Origin: CANKHJ01 sp035556495
GTDB lineage: Bacteria > Pseudomonadota > Alphaproteobacteria > Rhizobiales > Xanthobacteraceae
Direction of reading: 5' to 3'
NCBI GenBank assembly: GCA_035556495.1
Contig: DATMEW010000045.1
Location: 4,307-68,306, forward strand
DNA: 64,000 bases
Part shown: piece after piece, positions 24,445 to 32,589 of the stretch
Layout: each line of letters starts with the position of its first letter
Position numbering within the stretch: position 1 is the stretch's first letter
Position numbers and translations under genes: made by a program
The notes under the pieces: model-generated
Told to the model about the DNA's origin: nothing
Databases searched by the model: none
Seen by the model: the letters and a program-made list of their open reading frames with translations, nothing else

Positions 24445-25068
24445 ATGACAGCAAATCGGGATGCCAATCGTCGGTCGTTCTGGCTGAAGCAGCTTCACCA
24501 GTGGCACTGGGTCAGTTCCGCCCTGTGTCTGGTCGGCATGCTGCTGTTTGCAGCGACCGGCATCACGCTCAATCACGCCGGCCAGATCGAGGCGAGCCCC
24601 AGGGTCACGACGCTGAACGAAACACTGCCGGCGGATCTGACAAGCCTGGTCCAGCCGGAAGGAACGGCGTCCGGTCCGCTGCCGGCCGCGATCCGCGCCT
24701 GGATTTTGGACCGCATGTCCGTCCGTATCGGCGAGCAGGCGGCGGAATGGTCGTCGGACGAGGTCTATGTGGCGCTGCCGCGGCCGGGCGGCGATGCCTG
24801 GCTCACGGTGGACCGGGGGGACGGCGCCATCATCTACGAACTGACCGACCGGGGATGGATTGCGTGGCTGAACGATCTTCACAAGGGCCGGCACGCCGGT
24901 CTGGCATGGAGCCTGTTCATCGACATCTTTGCGGTGGCCTGCGTCGTGTTCTGCCTCACGGGGTTCGTGCTGCTGCAATTCCATGCGGCGAAACGGCCGG
25001 CGACATGGCCCATGGTCGGGCTTGGCGTCGTCATTCCGCTGCTGCTGATCATCCTCCTGATTCACTGA
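24445..25068 (+). CDS. PepSY-associated TM domain protein
   Basis: Inner-membrane protein of 207 aa, short PepSY_TM-like type. A first helix follows a His-rich start (KQLHQWHWVSSALCLVGMLL, about residues 15-34), a periplasmic domain of about 100 residues comes next, then two helices at the C-terminus (about 150-172 and 184-205) preceded by NDLHKGRHAG. Histidines at the helix ends resemble the heme ligands of PepSY reductases such as FoxB, so it may pass electrons across the membrane. First gene of a five-gene operon (10-bp gap to the DUF2271 gene). Role inferred from family and neighbours. Confidence 0.8.
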   Translation: MTANRDANRRSFWLKQLHQWHWVSSALCLVGMLLFAATGITLNHAGQIEASPRVTTLNETLPADLTSLVQPEGTASGPLPAAIRAWILDRMSVRIGEQAAEWSSDEVYVALPRPGGDAWLTVDRGDGAIIYELTDRGWIAWLNDLHKGRHAGLAWSLFIDIFAVACVVFCLTGFVLLQFHAAKRPATWPMVGLGVVIPLLLIILLIH

Positions 25069-25078
25069 TGGAGCCTAC

Positions 25079-25585
25079 ATGCGTCTGATGTTTTCCGCGG
25101 CACTGAGCGCCGTGATCGTGGTGCCCGCCTCGGCGGCTGAAATGAAGGTGAGCGTGGAAATTCCGCGCATGACGGTCGCCGAGTATCATCGGCCCTATGT
25201 CGCGATGTGGCTTGAGAAGGCCGGCGACCCCAAGGTCGTCAACCTTGCGGTCTGGTACGACATCAAGCTGAAGCAGAATGAGGGCGCCAAGTGGCTGAAG
25301 GACATGCGTCAGTGGTGGCGCAAGACGGGCCGCGAACTGGAGATGCCGGTTGACGGGTTGAGCAGTCCCACGCGGGCTCCCGGAACCCACGAGGTGACGT
25401 TCGACGATGCGAAGCTGGCCGGTCTTGCGCCGGGAGAGTACCAGTTCGTGATCGAAGCTGCGCGTGAAGTCGGCGGCCGTGAGCTGCTGCGGATTCCCGT
25501 GCAATGGCCGCCCAAGCCCGACGCCGAGGGCAAGGCCAAGGGCGAGCATGAGTTGGGCGCTGTTTCCGTTGCGCTGAAGCCCTGA
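25079..25585 (+). CDS. DUF2271 domain-containing periplasmic protein
   Basis: Secreted protein of 168 aa with a signal peptide ending near ASA-AE (residue 20). The body, with VNLAVWYDIKLKQNEGAKWL, MRQWWRK and SSPTRAPGTHEV, is the DUF2271 pattern, a beta-rich periplasmic domain found next to PepSY proteins and ApbE. GGAG precedes the ATG. It is downstream of the PepSY protein by 10 bases and is probably a structural or redox partner; its biochemical function is not established. Confidence 0.85.
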   Translation: MRLMFSAALSAVIVVPASAAEMKVSVEIPRMTVAEYHRPYVAMWLEKAGDPKVVNLAVWYDIKLKQNEGAKWLKDMRQWWRKTGRELEMPVDGLSSPTRAPGTHEVTFDDAKLAGLAPGEYQFVIEAAREVGGRELLRIPVQWPPKPDAEGKAKGEHELGAVSVALKP

Positions 25586-25624
25586 GACAAATCGAGATCA
25601 AGCCTGTGAGCCAGGAGAACTGAA

Positions 25625-26458
25625 ATGACCATTCTGCGCGTTTTTAAGTCCCGTCCCGTGGTGGCCGCCGCCGCCATCGCCGCCGTGGTTGCGGTATCCG
25701 CGCCGGCCGTCGCCCATCGGGCATGGATGCTGCCTTCGGCCACGGTGCTGTCCGGAGATGATGTGTGGGTCACGGTCGATGCCGCGTCGTCGAACGACCT
25801 GTTCTATTTCGAGCATCATCCGATGCGCCTCGACAATCTCGCCGTGTTTTCTCCCGACGGTAAGCAAATCAAGGCGGAGAATATTGCGACCGGCCGTTAC
25901 CGCTCGACCTTCGACGTGAAGCTGAGCGAATCCGGCACCTACAAGATGGCCATCGTCAACGATTCCCTGTTCGCCAGCTATCGCGTCGATGGACAGGTCA
26001 AGCGCATGCGCGGCGCGACGCCGGAGAAGATCGAAAAGGAAATTCCGAAGAACGCAACGGACGTTCGCGTTCAGGAAGTCCAGAGCCGGATGGAAATCTT
26101 CGTGACCCAGGGCAAGCCGAGCGATACCGTGCTGAAGCCGACCGGCCGCGGCCTCGAACTGACCGCGATCACCCATCCCAACAATCTGGTTGCCGGCGAG
26201 AAGGCCGAGTTCCGGCTGCTGCTCGATGGCCAGCCGGCGAAAGGTGTCGAAGTGGATATCATCCCCGGCGGCATCCGCTATCGCGACAAGCTCAACGATG
26301 TGAAGGTCAAGACCTCGGACGATGGCATGTTCTCCTTCACCTGGCCCGAGCCCGGCATGTACTGGATCAACGCCGGCGTCCGTGACGACAAGGCGAGCTA
26401 CAAGGACGCTCAGCGCCGCGCCAGCTACACGGCCACGCTCGAAGTGATGGCTCCCTGA
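25625..26458 (+). CDS. DUF4198 domain-containing periplasmic protein
   Basis: Secreted protein of 277 aa: signal peptide to about residue 34 (APAVA-HRAW), then DUF4198 with HRAWMLPSATVLSGDDVWVTVDA split across strands and a C-terminal beta-sandwich (KAEFRLLLDGQPAKGVEVDIIPGG, then GMFSFTWPEPGMYWI). The fold resembles nickel/metal-associated periplasmic proteins (NikM/CbiK-like families) and often accompanies TonB-dependent metal uptake. AGGAGAACTGAA precedes the start. No TonB-dependent receptor gene is in this operon. A metal-carrier or sensing role is inferred. Confidence 0.85.
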   Translation: MTILRVFKSRPVVAAAAIAAVVAVSAPAVAHRAWMLPSATVLSGDDVWVTVDAASSNDLFYFEHHPMRLDNLAVFSPDGKQIKAENIATGRYRSTFDVKLSESGTYKMAIVNDSLFASYRVDGQVKRMRGATPEKIEKEIPKNATDVRVQEVQSRMEIFVTQGKPSDTVLKPTGRGLELTAITHPNNLVAGEKAEFRLLLDGQPAKGVEVDIIPGGIRYRDKLNDVKVKTSDDGMFSFTWPEPGMYWINAGVRDDKASYKDAQRRASYTATLEVMAP

Positions 26459-26476
26459 TTGCGATATGGACGCGCC

Positions 26477-27529
26477 GTGTCTGATGCCATTCCGTCCCGG
26501 CGCGTCCTCGTTCCGCTAGCCCTCACGCCCGCTGCGCCATGTCCCGCAGATAGCGCGGTGGTGGCGCTGGGCGGCGAGACCATGGGCACCACATGGTCGG
26601 TCCGGGTCGTTGCTCCCGCGCAAGCCGATCGGGCGAGATGGGACGATACGCTCCGGCAGGAGCTGGAGCGCGAGCTGGCTGTCGTCATCCGGCAGATGAG
26701 CCAGTGGGAACCTGAATCGGATATCAGCAGGTTCAACCATGCGCCGGCCGGAAGCTGGCATGGGATTCCGCGCGAGTTCAGGACTGTGCTGACGTGTGCG
26801 CTGGACCTGTCGCGCCAGACTGGCGGCGCCTATGACCCGACATATGGCGATCTGGTCGATCTGTGGGGGTTCGGTCCATCCGGCCGGCACCGACAGGAGC
26901 CGGCCAGGGCGGAGATCGAACGCCGCAGCGGCAGGGCTGGATGGACGCGACTGGAGCAGCGATCTTTCGACGGAAGCATTCGCCAGCCGGGCGGGCTGCA
27001 TCTGGATTTTTCCTCCGTTGCGAAGGGCTTTGCCGTCGATCAGCTCTCGCGGCTTCTTGCCCGGCTCGGCCTGTTCCATCATCTGGTGGAGATCGGCGGA
27101 GAGTTGCGCGGAAGCGGCCACAAGGCGGATGGCACGCCATGGTGGGTGCGGCTGGATACCGCCCGTCAGCCGCAGGCGGGCGGCGCTGTATCGCGCGCAC
27201 CGGCGGCGGCTGAAACCGTGCTCGCGCTTCACGGGCTGTCTGTCGCCACGTCCGGGGACGAACGGAATTTCGTCGCTGACGGACGGGCGCACTGCCATAC
27301 GCTCGATCCCCGGACCGGCTGCCCCGTCCAGAACGACATATCGTCGGTCGTGGTGATCCATGAGAGCTGCATGATAGCGGACGCCCTGGCGACGGCGCTC
27401 ATGGTCCTGGGGTCCATGGCCGGGCTGGAATATGCGGTTCGCAATGACGTTGCTGCGCTGTTCCGGGTGAAGACGGCGTCCGGAATACGCGAGATCGGCT
27501 CGCCGGTTTTCGAATTGATGGCGCAATGA
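26477..27529 (+). CDS. apbE: FAD:protein FMN transferase (ApbE family)
   Basis: ApbE-type flavin transferase of about 350 aa, which attaches FMN from FAD to Thr/Ser of a target protein with Mg2+. Landmarks: GGETMGTTWSVRV near the N-terminus, YDPTYGDLVDLWGFG, LDFSSVAKGFAVDQL, and the C-terminal AHCHTLDPRTGCPV and DALATALMVLG. The start is uncertain: GTG at 26477 is preferred, while a TTG at 26459 immediately after the preceding stop is also in frame. No lipobox is evident. No protein in the operon shows an obvious D-x-x-S-G-A-T-like acceptor motif, so the flavinylated target is unknown. Its stop overlaps the flavoreductase start. Confidence 0.9.
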   Translation: MSDAIPSRRVLVPLALTPAAPCPADSAVVALGGETMGTTWSVRVVAPAQADRARWDDTLRQELERELAVVIRQMSQWEPESDISRFNHAPAGSWHGIPREFRTVLTCALDLSRQTGGAYDPTYGDLVDLWGFGPSGRHRQEPARAEIERRSGRAGWTRLEQRSFDGSIRQPGGLHLDFSSVAKGFAVDQLSRLLARLGLFHHLVEIGGELRGSGHKADGTPWWVRLDTARQPQAGGAVSRAPAAAETVLALHGLSVATSGDERNFVADGRAHCHTLDPRTGCPVQNDISSVVVIHESCMIADALATALMVLGSMAGLEYAVRNDVAALFRVKTASGIREIGSPVFELMAQ

Positions 27530-29157
27530 TGCCGGCTGCATGGGTGAGGTTCGGGCGGGTTCTGCTGGCCGCGATGGCAACGCTGGGGGTCGTGCTGGCG
27601 CCTTCCGTCGCGCAAGCGATGGAGATCGCGCTGCCGGCAGCGCGGCTTGGCGCCGCCTCTGCGGTGGCTGGTCTTTATGCGGCATTCTGCGGCGCGATCA
27701 TCCTTGTGCATCGGCGGCGGCGCCTTCGCGCCTCGGCGGCAGCCGCTGCAATGGCTTCCGGTGACGGCGAGGTGCTTCTCGTCGCCTTCGCGAGCCAGAC
27801 AGGGCTTGCCGAACAACTGGCCTGGCAGACGGCGCAGGCGGTGAAGGAAGCAGGTTCGGGAGTGCGCATTCTGCCGCTCGATGAGGTCGATGAAGCGCAA
27901 CTCGCCGCGGCTTCGCGCGTCCTTCTCGTCGTGAGCACCACGGGGGAGGGCGATGCGCCCGACAACGCGATCGGCTTTGCCCGGGCGATGATGGGCGCTC
28001 CGCAGTCGCTTGGACATCTCGGCTACGGGATGCTTGCCCTTGGCGACAGATCCTACGACGGATTCTGCGCCTTCGGTCATCGGATGGAGGGCTGGTTGCG
28101 AAGCGCCGGCGCGCAGCCGCTGTTCGACATGATCGAGGTCGACAATGGCGACGGCGATGCGCTGCGCCGATGGCAGCATCACATCGGGGTGCTGTCCGGC
28201 AATGACGACATGCCGGACTGGGTGTCGCCCCGGTATGAGAACTGGACACTGAAGGCCAGACAGCGCCTCAATGCCGGAAGTCCCGGCGATCCGGCCTACC
28301 ATATCGTCCTGACGCCGCCGGACGCCGGCGCGACGTGGCAGGCCGGCGACATTGCCGAGATCAGTCCACGCAACAGCGACGAAGACGTCACGGCATATTT
28401 CTCGGCGCTCGGGCTGGATGACCGGGAGGTCACGCTGGCGGACGGCACGCGACAGCCTCTGCGCGATGTTCTCGCCAGTTCGGTTCTGCCGTGTGGCGGC
28501 GATCCGGCTGCGGTGCAGGGATTGACCGCTGACGATCTCGCGGTCGGGCTGAAGCCTTTGCCGCATCGTGAATATTCCATTGCCTCGGTGCCAGCGGACG
28601 GAGATGTCGAACTGGTGGTGAGGCAGATGGCGCATCCGGACGGCCGCCTCGGCCATGGTTCCGGATGGCTCACGGCCCATGCGCCGGTCGGCGCGACGGT
28701 TGCCTTGCGGGTTCGCGCCAACCGGTCCTTCCACGGTCCGGCCGACGATTGCCCGATGATCCTCATCGGAAACGGCACCGGCATCGCGGGTCTTCGAAGC
28801 CATCTCAGGGAAAGGATTCTCGCCGGCCGGGCGGCCAACTGGCTGATCTTCGGCGAGCGGACGCAAGCGCATGACTTTCATTTCCGCGCCGAACTGGAGA
28901 GGCAGGCCGCGCACGGCCATCTGCGGATCAGCACGGCGTTTTCGCGGGATCAGGCGGTGCGCATCTATGTTCAGGATGTGCTTCGCAGCGAGGCGGCGGA
29001 GCTTCGGGAGTGGGTCGCACGGGGCGCCGCAATCTATGTCTGCGGCAGCCTCCAGGGCATGGCGGCCGGCGTGGATGCCGCACTGGATGATATTCTCGGC
29101 CCCGATCAACTGGAGTATTTGCGAACCACGGGCCGATATCGACGCGATGTTTACTGA
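27526..29157 (+). CDS. Membrane-anchored flavodoxin/NADPH flavoprotein reductase (sulfite-reductase-alpha-like)
   Basis: Diflavin reductase of 543 aa. Two N-terminal hydrophobic helices (about residues 8-30 and 40-63) precede a flavodoxin-like FMN domain (about 80-220; ASQTGLAEQLA, STTGEGDAPDNA, LGDRSYDGFCAFG), an FAD domain (REYSIASVP, GHGSGWL) and an NADPH-binding part (MILIGNGTGIAGLRSHL, then AAIYVCGSLQGMA). It is wired like cytochrome P450 reductase but membrane-tethered, so it should pass NADPH electrons to a membrane partner such as the PepSY protein. ATG overlaps the apbE stop by four bases. Last gene of the operon; ferric or flavin reduction is the likely job, by inference. Confidence 0.88.
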   Translation: MMPAAWVRFGRVLLAAMATLGVVLAPSVAQAMEIALPAARLGAASAVAGLYAAFCGAIILVHRRRRLRASAAAAAMASGDGEVLLVAFASQTGLAEQLAWQTAQAVKEAGSGVRILPLDEVDEAQLAAASRVLLVVSTTGEGDAPDNAIGFARAMMGAPQSLGHLGYGMLALGDRSYDGFCAFGHRMEGWLRSAGAQPLFDMIEVDNGDGDALRRWQHHIGVLSGNDDMPDWVSPRYENWTLKARQRLNAGSPGDPAYHIVLTPPDAGATWQAGDIAEISPRNSDEDVTAYFSALGLDDREVTLADGTRQPLRDVLASSVLPCGGDPAAVQGLTADDLAVGLKPLPHREYSIASVPADGDVELVVRQMAHPDGRLGHGSGWLTAHAPVGATVALRVRANRSFHGPADDCPMILIGNGTGIAGLRSHLRERILAGRAANWLIFGERTQAHDFHFRAELERQAAHGHLRISTAFSRDQAVRIYVQDVLRSEAAELREWVARGAAIYVCGSLQGMAAGVDAALDDILGPDQLEYLRTTGRYRRDVY

Positions 29158-29259
29158 ATGTTAACCGTCCGGCGCGGACAGCGTGATCGTTAGAGGTTCT
29201 CAAGCTCCTGCTGTATAGCTTCCTGAATCGAAGGGAAGAAGTTCCCGGGCCAGCGATGT

Positions 29260-30786
29260 ATGAACCAGCAGATGAACGTTGAAAGAGAGAGCCAATCCGG
29301 GTGCCGAAGCGACGATGCGCAAATGTTCGATCTCGCGCCGGTCTCGCTCTGGCTCGAAGACTATAGCGGCCTGAAGTCCCTGTTCGAGAAATGGCGGGCC
29401 GCCGGCATCACGTCGTTGCGCAGCCATCTGCGCGAGAATCCTGAAGCCGTCAGCGAATGCTCGGCCTGTATCAGGCTGATCAAGGTGAATCGCAGGACCC
29501 TCACGCTCTTCGAGGCGGAGGACACGGGGCATCTGATGGCCAGCCTCGGCTCCGTCTTCCGTGACGATATGCTCAAAAGCCATATCGAGGAACTGAGTCA
29601 GCTCTGGGACGGCTGCCTGCATTTCAGCAGTCACACCGTCAACTACACGCTGTCCGGCCGCCGGCTCGACATTCAGTTGAACGGCAGCATTCTTCCCGGC
29701 TATGAGAGCGGCTGGGAGCGCGTCCTGATCTCGATCGAAGATGTGACCGACCGGGAAACGGCCCGCCGCCGGCTCGGTGCGAGCGAGGAATATGCCCGCG
29801 GATTGTTCGAGCACTCGCCGGTTTCCTTATGGGTTGAGGATTTCAGCGGCGTGAAGGCGCTGCTCGATGAAGCGCGGGAGCAGGGCATTCAGGATTTTCG
29901 GGTTTTCACCGATGTCCATCCTGAATTCGTCAGCCGATGCACGAGTGAAATACGGGTTCTGGACGTCAATCAGCATACGCTTGAGATGTTCGCGGCACCC
30001 GACAAGCCGACGCTGCTGTACCGTCTGTCCGAAGTGTTCCGGGACGATATGCTTCAGAATTTCCGGGAGCAACTCGTCGATCTGTGGGACGGAAAGCTGT
30101 TTCAGCAGCGTGAGGTGATCAACTATTCGCTGGACGGCGAGATGTTGCATCTCCATATGCAGTTTTCGGTGCTGCCGGGGCATGAGAAGGACTGGTCGCT
30201 GGTGCAGGTGGCGCTCACCGACATCACCGCGAGAAAGAAGGCCGAAGCTTATCTGGAATTTCTTGGCCGTCATGATGCGCTGACGAAGCTCAACAATCGT
30301 TCTTTCTATGTCGAGGAACTGAACAGACTGGAGCGAAGGGGGCCGTTGCCGGTCACGATCGTGATGGTGGACCTGAACGGGCTCAAGCAGGCCAATGACC
30401 AGTGGGGCCACGCCGCGGGAGATGCGCTATTGCGCCGGGCGGGAGAGGTGATCAACAAGCTGGTGGAGAAGCCCGCATGCGCCGCCCGCATCGGGGGCGA
30501 TGAATTCGCGATCGTGCTGCCCGCGACGGACGCCCAGGGCGGCGAGCAGATGATGGACGATATCCAGAAACTGGTGGAATTGAACAACCAGTTTTACACC
30601 GGCGTGCCTCTTGCCGTTTCAATGGGAGCGGCAACGAGCGCGCCCGGCGAGCGGCTTGAGGCTGTCGTCCGGCGCGCGGATCTGCGGATGCTGCAAGCCA
30701 AGCGGGAATATTATGCGTCGCGCGGCGCGGCGCGGGAGGGCGCCGTGGACGGCGCGGCGGAGTCCGTGACGGACGCCACGCCATGA
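29260..30786 (+). CDS. Tandem PAS domains + GGDEF diguanylate cyclase
   Basis: Soluble sensor of 508 aa making cyclic di-GMP from two GTP. Two homologous PAS-like units (about residues 25-165 and 180-330) share the signature APVSLWLEDYSG / SPVSLWVEDFSG, VFRDDML and LWDG, a clear internal duplication. The GGDEF domain begins after LEFLGRHDALTKLNNR; the active site is intact (GGDEF at 412-416). The RxxD inhibitory I-site is absent (EKPACAARIGGDEF), so product inhibition is unlikely. There is no EAL domain and no transmembrane helix. Its last 76 bases overlap the end of the convergent TetR gene. Confidence 0.9.
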   Translation: MNQQMNVERESQSGCRSDDAQMFDLAPVSLWLEDYSGLKSLFEKWRAAGITSLRSHLRENPEAVSECSACIRLIKVNRRTLTLFEAEDTGHLMASLGSVFRDDMLKSHIEELSQLWDGCLHFSSHTVNYTLSGRRLDIQLNGSILPGYESGWERVLISIEDVTDRETARRRLGASEEYARGLFEHSPVSLWVEDFSGVKALLDEAREQGIQDFRVFTDVHPEFVSRCTSEIRVLDVNQHTLEMFAAPDKPTLLYRLSEVFRDDMLQNFREQLVDLWDGKLFQQREVINYSLDGEMLHLHMQFSVLPGHEKDWSLVQVALTDITARKKAEAYLEFLGRHDALTKLNNRSFYVEELNRLERRGPLPVTIVMVDLNGLKQANDQWGHAAGDALLRRAGEVINKLVEKPACAARIGGDEFAIVLPATDAQGGEQMMDDIQKLVELNNQFYTGVPLAVSMGAATSAPGERLEAVVRRADLRMLQAKREYYASRGAAREGAVDGAAESVTDATP

Positions 30787-31331
30787 TCGAGCAGGCGGTC
30801 GATCGCGGCCAGAAGCCGGGACCGGTCGTTCTCGTCGAACGGACTCAAGCGGTGCATTTCGAGATTGGTCAGCCCTTCGATGGCAAGCCAGGCCAGGATG
30901 GCGGCGTCAGGATCTTCAGCGGTCTCCTTCACCTTTCGCCACTCGCGAGCTATGGCTTCACGGACCGGTTCGAGCAGGGTGGGATTTTCCGATGAGGCGG
31001 CCAGGATGCCGCAGGCGAGCTGCTCCTGGCTGTTGGTTCGCGTTTTGAGAGAGGTGGCCACGGACAGCCGGACTTCGATATTGCGCCGGTCGGCGTAGCT
31101 TGGGCGGAGCGAAGCCTTGACGGTAAAATACTCTTCCATCATGCGGGCGATCATGCCCTGCAACAACGCATCCTTGTTGGGAAAGTTGTAAAGCAGGCCG
31201 CCTTTGCTCAGCCCTGCGCGCTCGGCCACCGCTTCGAGGGTCAGGCGTCCCGCGCCCGTCTCCCGGACGAGTTCGTCCGCCGCATCGAGGATGCGCTGTC
31301 GCGATGTTTTTACGTGCTTGCGATCGCTCAT
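30711..31331 (-). CDS. TetR/AcrR family transcriptional regulator
   Basis: Regulator of 206 aa. The HTH is RQRILDAADELVRETGAGRL...LEAVAERAGLSKGGLLYNFPNKDAL (residues about 11-55) followed by a variable ligand-binding domain, DUF-like, with an Ala-rich C-terminal tail. The ATG at 31331 is next to a strong inverted repeat and the promoter of the divergent RND efflux operon, the classical AcrR/TtgR layout, so it most likely represses that pump and itself. The 3' end runs 76 bases into the end of the diguanylate cyclase gene on the other strand. Confidence 0.9.
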   Translation of the reverse strand: MSDRKHVKTSRQRILDAADELVRETGAGRLTLEAVAERAGLSKGGLLYNFPNKDALLQGMIARMMEEYFTVKASLRPSYADRRNIEVRLSVATSLKTRTNSQEQLACGILAASSENPTLLEPVREAIAREWRKVKETAEDPDAAILAWLAIEGLTNLEMHRLSPFDENDRSRLLAAIDRLLDHGVASVTDSAAPSTAPSRAAPRDA

Positions 31332-31345
31332 CGCCCGAAACACCC

Positions 31346-31374
31346 TTGTCACTATACCGTCTGGACGGTATATA
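31346..31374 (+). promoter_or_regulatory. Promoter and TetR operator of the RND efflux operon
   Basis: A near-consensus sigma70 promoter, TTGTCA (31346-31351), 17-base spacer, TATATA (31369-31374), reads toward the efflux genes. Inside the spacer lies a perfect inverted repeat ATACCGTC-TG-GACGGTAT (31354-31371), partly overlapping the -10. A TetR dimer bound there would block RNA polymerase; it is 15 bases from the TetR start codon, allowing autorepression. Confidence 0.8.
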
Positions 31375-31460
31375 GTGGCCGCGCCTGAAGCGGTCAAACC
31401 CGGCGCAGCGGATGCCTTTCTGGTTCCTCCGTCGAATTCCCGCGCTAGTGGATATGCCAT

Positions 31461-32576
31461 ATGAAACGACGGATTTTCGTCAGCATCGTCTTTGTCCTGG
31501 CCATTGCGCTGTGCGGGGGGCTGATCTGGTTCAACTTCTTCCGGGATCGGATGATCGCGGACTTCTTCGCGAAGATGCAGCAGCCGGCACAGACGGTGGC
31601 CGCTGCCACCGTTGAATCCCGCGTCTGGAAGCCGGGGATTCCCGCTATCGGAACCGCGCGAGCCGGCAACGGTGTGCAGCTTGCGGTCGAAACCGCCGGC
31701 GTCGTCAAGGAAATCCATCTCCAGCCCAATAAGCGTTTTGCTCGCGGCGAGGTGCTGGTGCAACTGGACGACGCCGTCGAGCGGGCGGATCTCGCCGATG
31801 CCAAGTCCAGCCTGCAACTGAACCAGGCGGCGCTGGAGCGGTCGGAGGCGCTGCGGGCCAAGGGCTTCGCGACCGAAGCCTCCTACGAACAGACCGTTGC
31901 CCAGCTTGCGACAGCACGGTCGCGGATGGCGCGTCTTGAGGCGGTTATCCAGCAGAAGGCGCTGAAAGCGCCGTTCGCCGGTGTCGCCGGCATCGCCAGA
32001 ATCGACGTCGGCCAATTCGTGACCGCCGGCACCGTCGTCGCCACCTTCCAGGACATGCGCACGATGAAGGTGGATTTCAGTGTGCCGGAGCAGTTTCTCA
32101 GCAAGATGTCGATCGGGCAGGTGGTCCGGTTCGGCGTCTCCGAGACCGAACTGCGCTTTGAGGGCAAGATTTCCGGCATCGATCCACGTATCGACCCCCA
32201 GACCCGACTGGTGCTGGTTCAGGCGCTCATCACGGATAACCCTGATGACGGAATCACGCCCGGACAGTTTCTGTTCGTAAGGGTCGAGTTGCCGGAGGAG
32301 CCGGCCATTGTCACGGTCCCGCAAACCGCGGTGATAACCTCGCTGTATGGTGATTATGTCTATCTCGTCGACAAGGATGAGAAGGATGGCAACGCCCGGG
32401 AGATCGTCCGGCAGGTCTTTGTGAAGGTCGGTCGCCGCGAAGGTGCGTTCTCCGAAATCCTGTCCGGGGTCGAGCCTGGCCAGACCGTCGTGGCGTCCGG
32501 CCAGAACAAGGTTCAGCCCGGCGCTGTGGTGAATATCGATCGCAGTATCGACGTCACCAATCTCAATCGTCGATAA
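31461..32576 (+). CDS. RND efflux periplasmic adaptor (membrane fusion protein)
   Basis: Adaptor of 371 aa. An N-terminal anchor (RIFVSIVFVLAIALCGGLIW) is followed by the lipoyl/hairpin region (GVVKEIHLQPNKRFARGEVL, then coiled-coil around LNQAALERSEALRAKGFATEA), the return barrel half (LKAPFAGVAGIARIDVGQFV) and the membrane-proximal domain. It bridges the RND permease to an outer-membrane channel, the gene for which is not in this operon. It is 13 bases before the permease gene and controlled by the TetR operator upstream. The substrate is unknown; MexCD/MexEF-type drug, solvent or metabolite efflux is typical. Confidence 0.92.
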   Translation: MKRRIFVSIVFVLAIALCGGLIWFNFFRDRMIADFFAKMQQPAQTVAAATVESRVWKPGIPAIGTARAGNGVQLAVETAGVVKEIHLQPNKRFARGEVLVQLDDAVERADLADAKSSLQLNQAALERSEALRAKGFATEASYEQTVAQLATARSRMARLEAVIQQKALKAPFAGVAGIARIDVGQFVTAGTVVATFQDMRTMKVDFSVPEQFLSKMSIGQVVRFGVSETELRFEGKISGIDPRIDPQTRLVLVQALITDNPDDGITPGQFLFVRVELPEEPAIVTVPQTAVITSLYGDYVYLVDKDEKDGNAREIVRQVFVKVGRREGAFSEILSGVEPGQTVVASGQNKVQPGAVVNIDRSIDVTNLNRR

Positions 32577-32589
32577 CGAGGCCCCCCAC

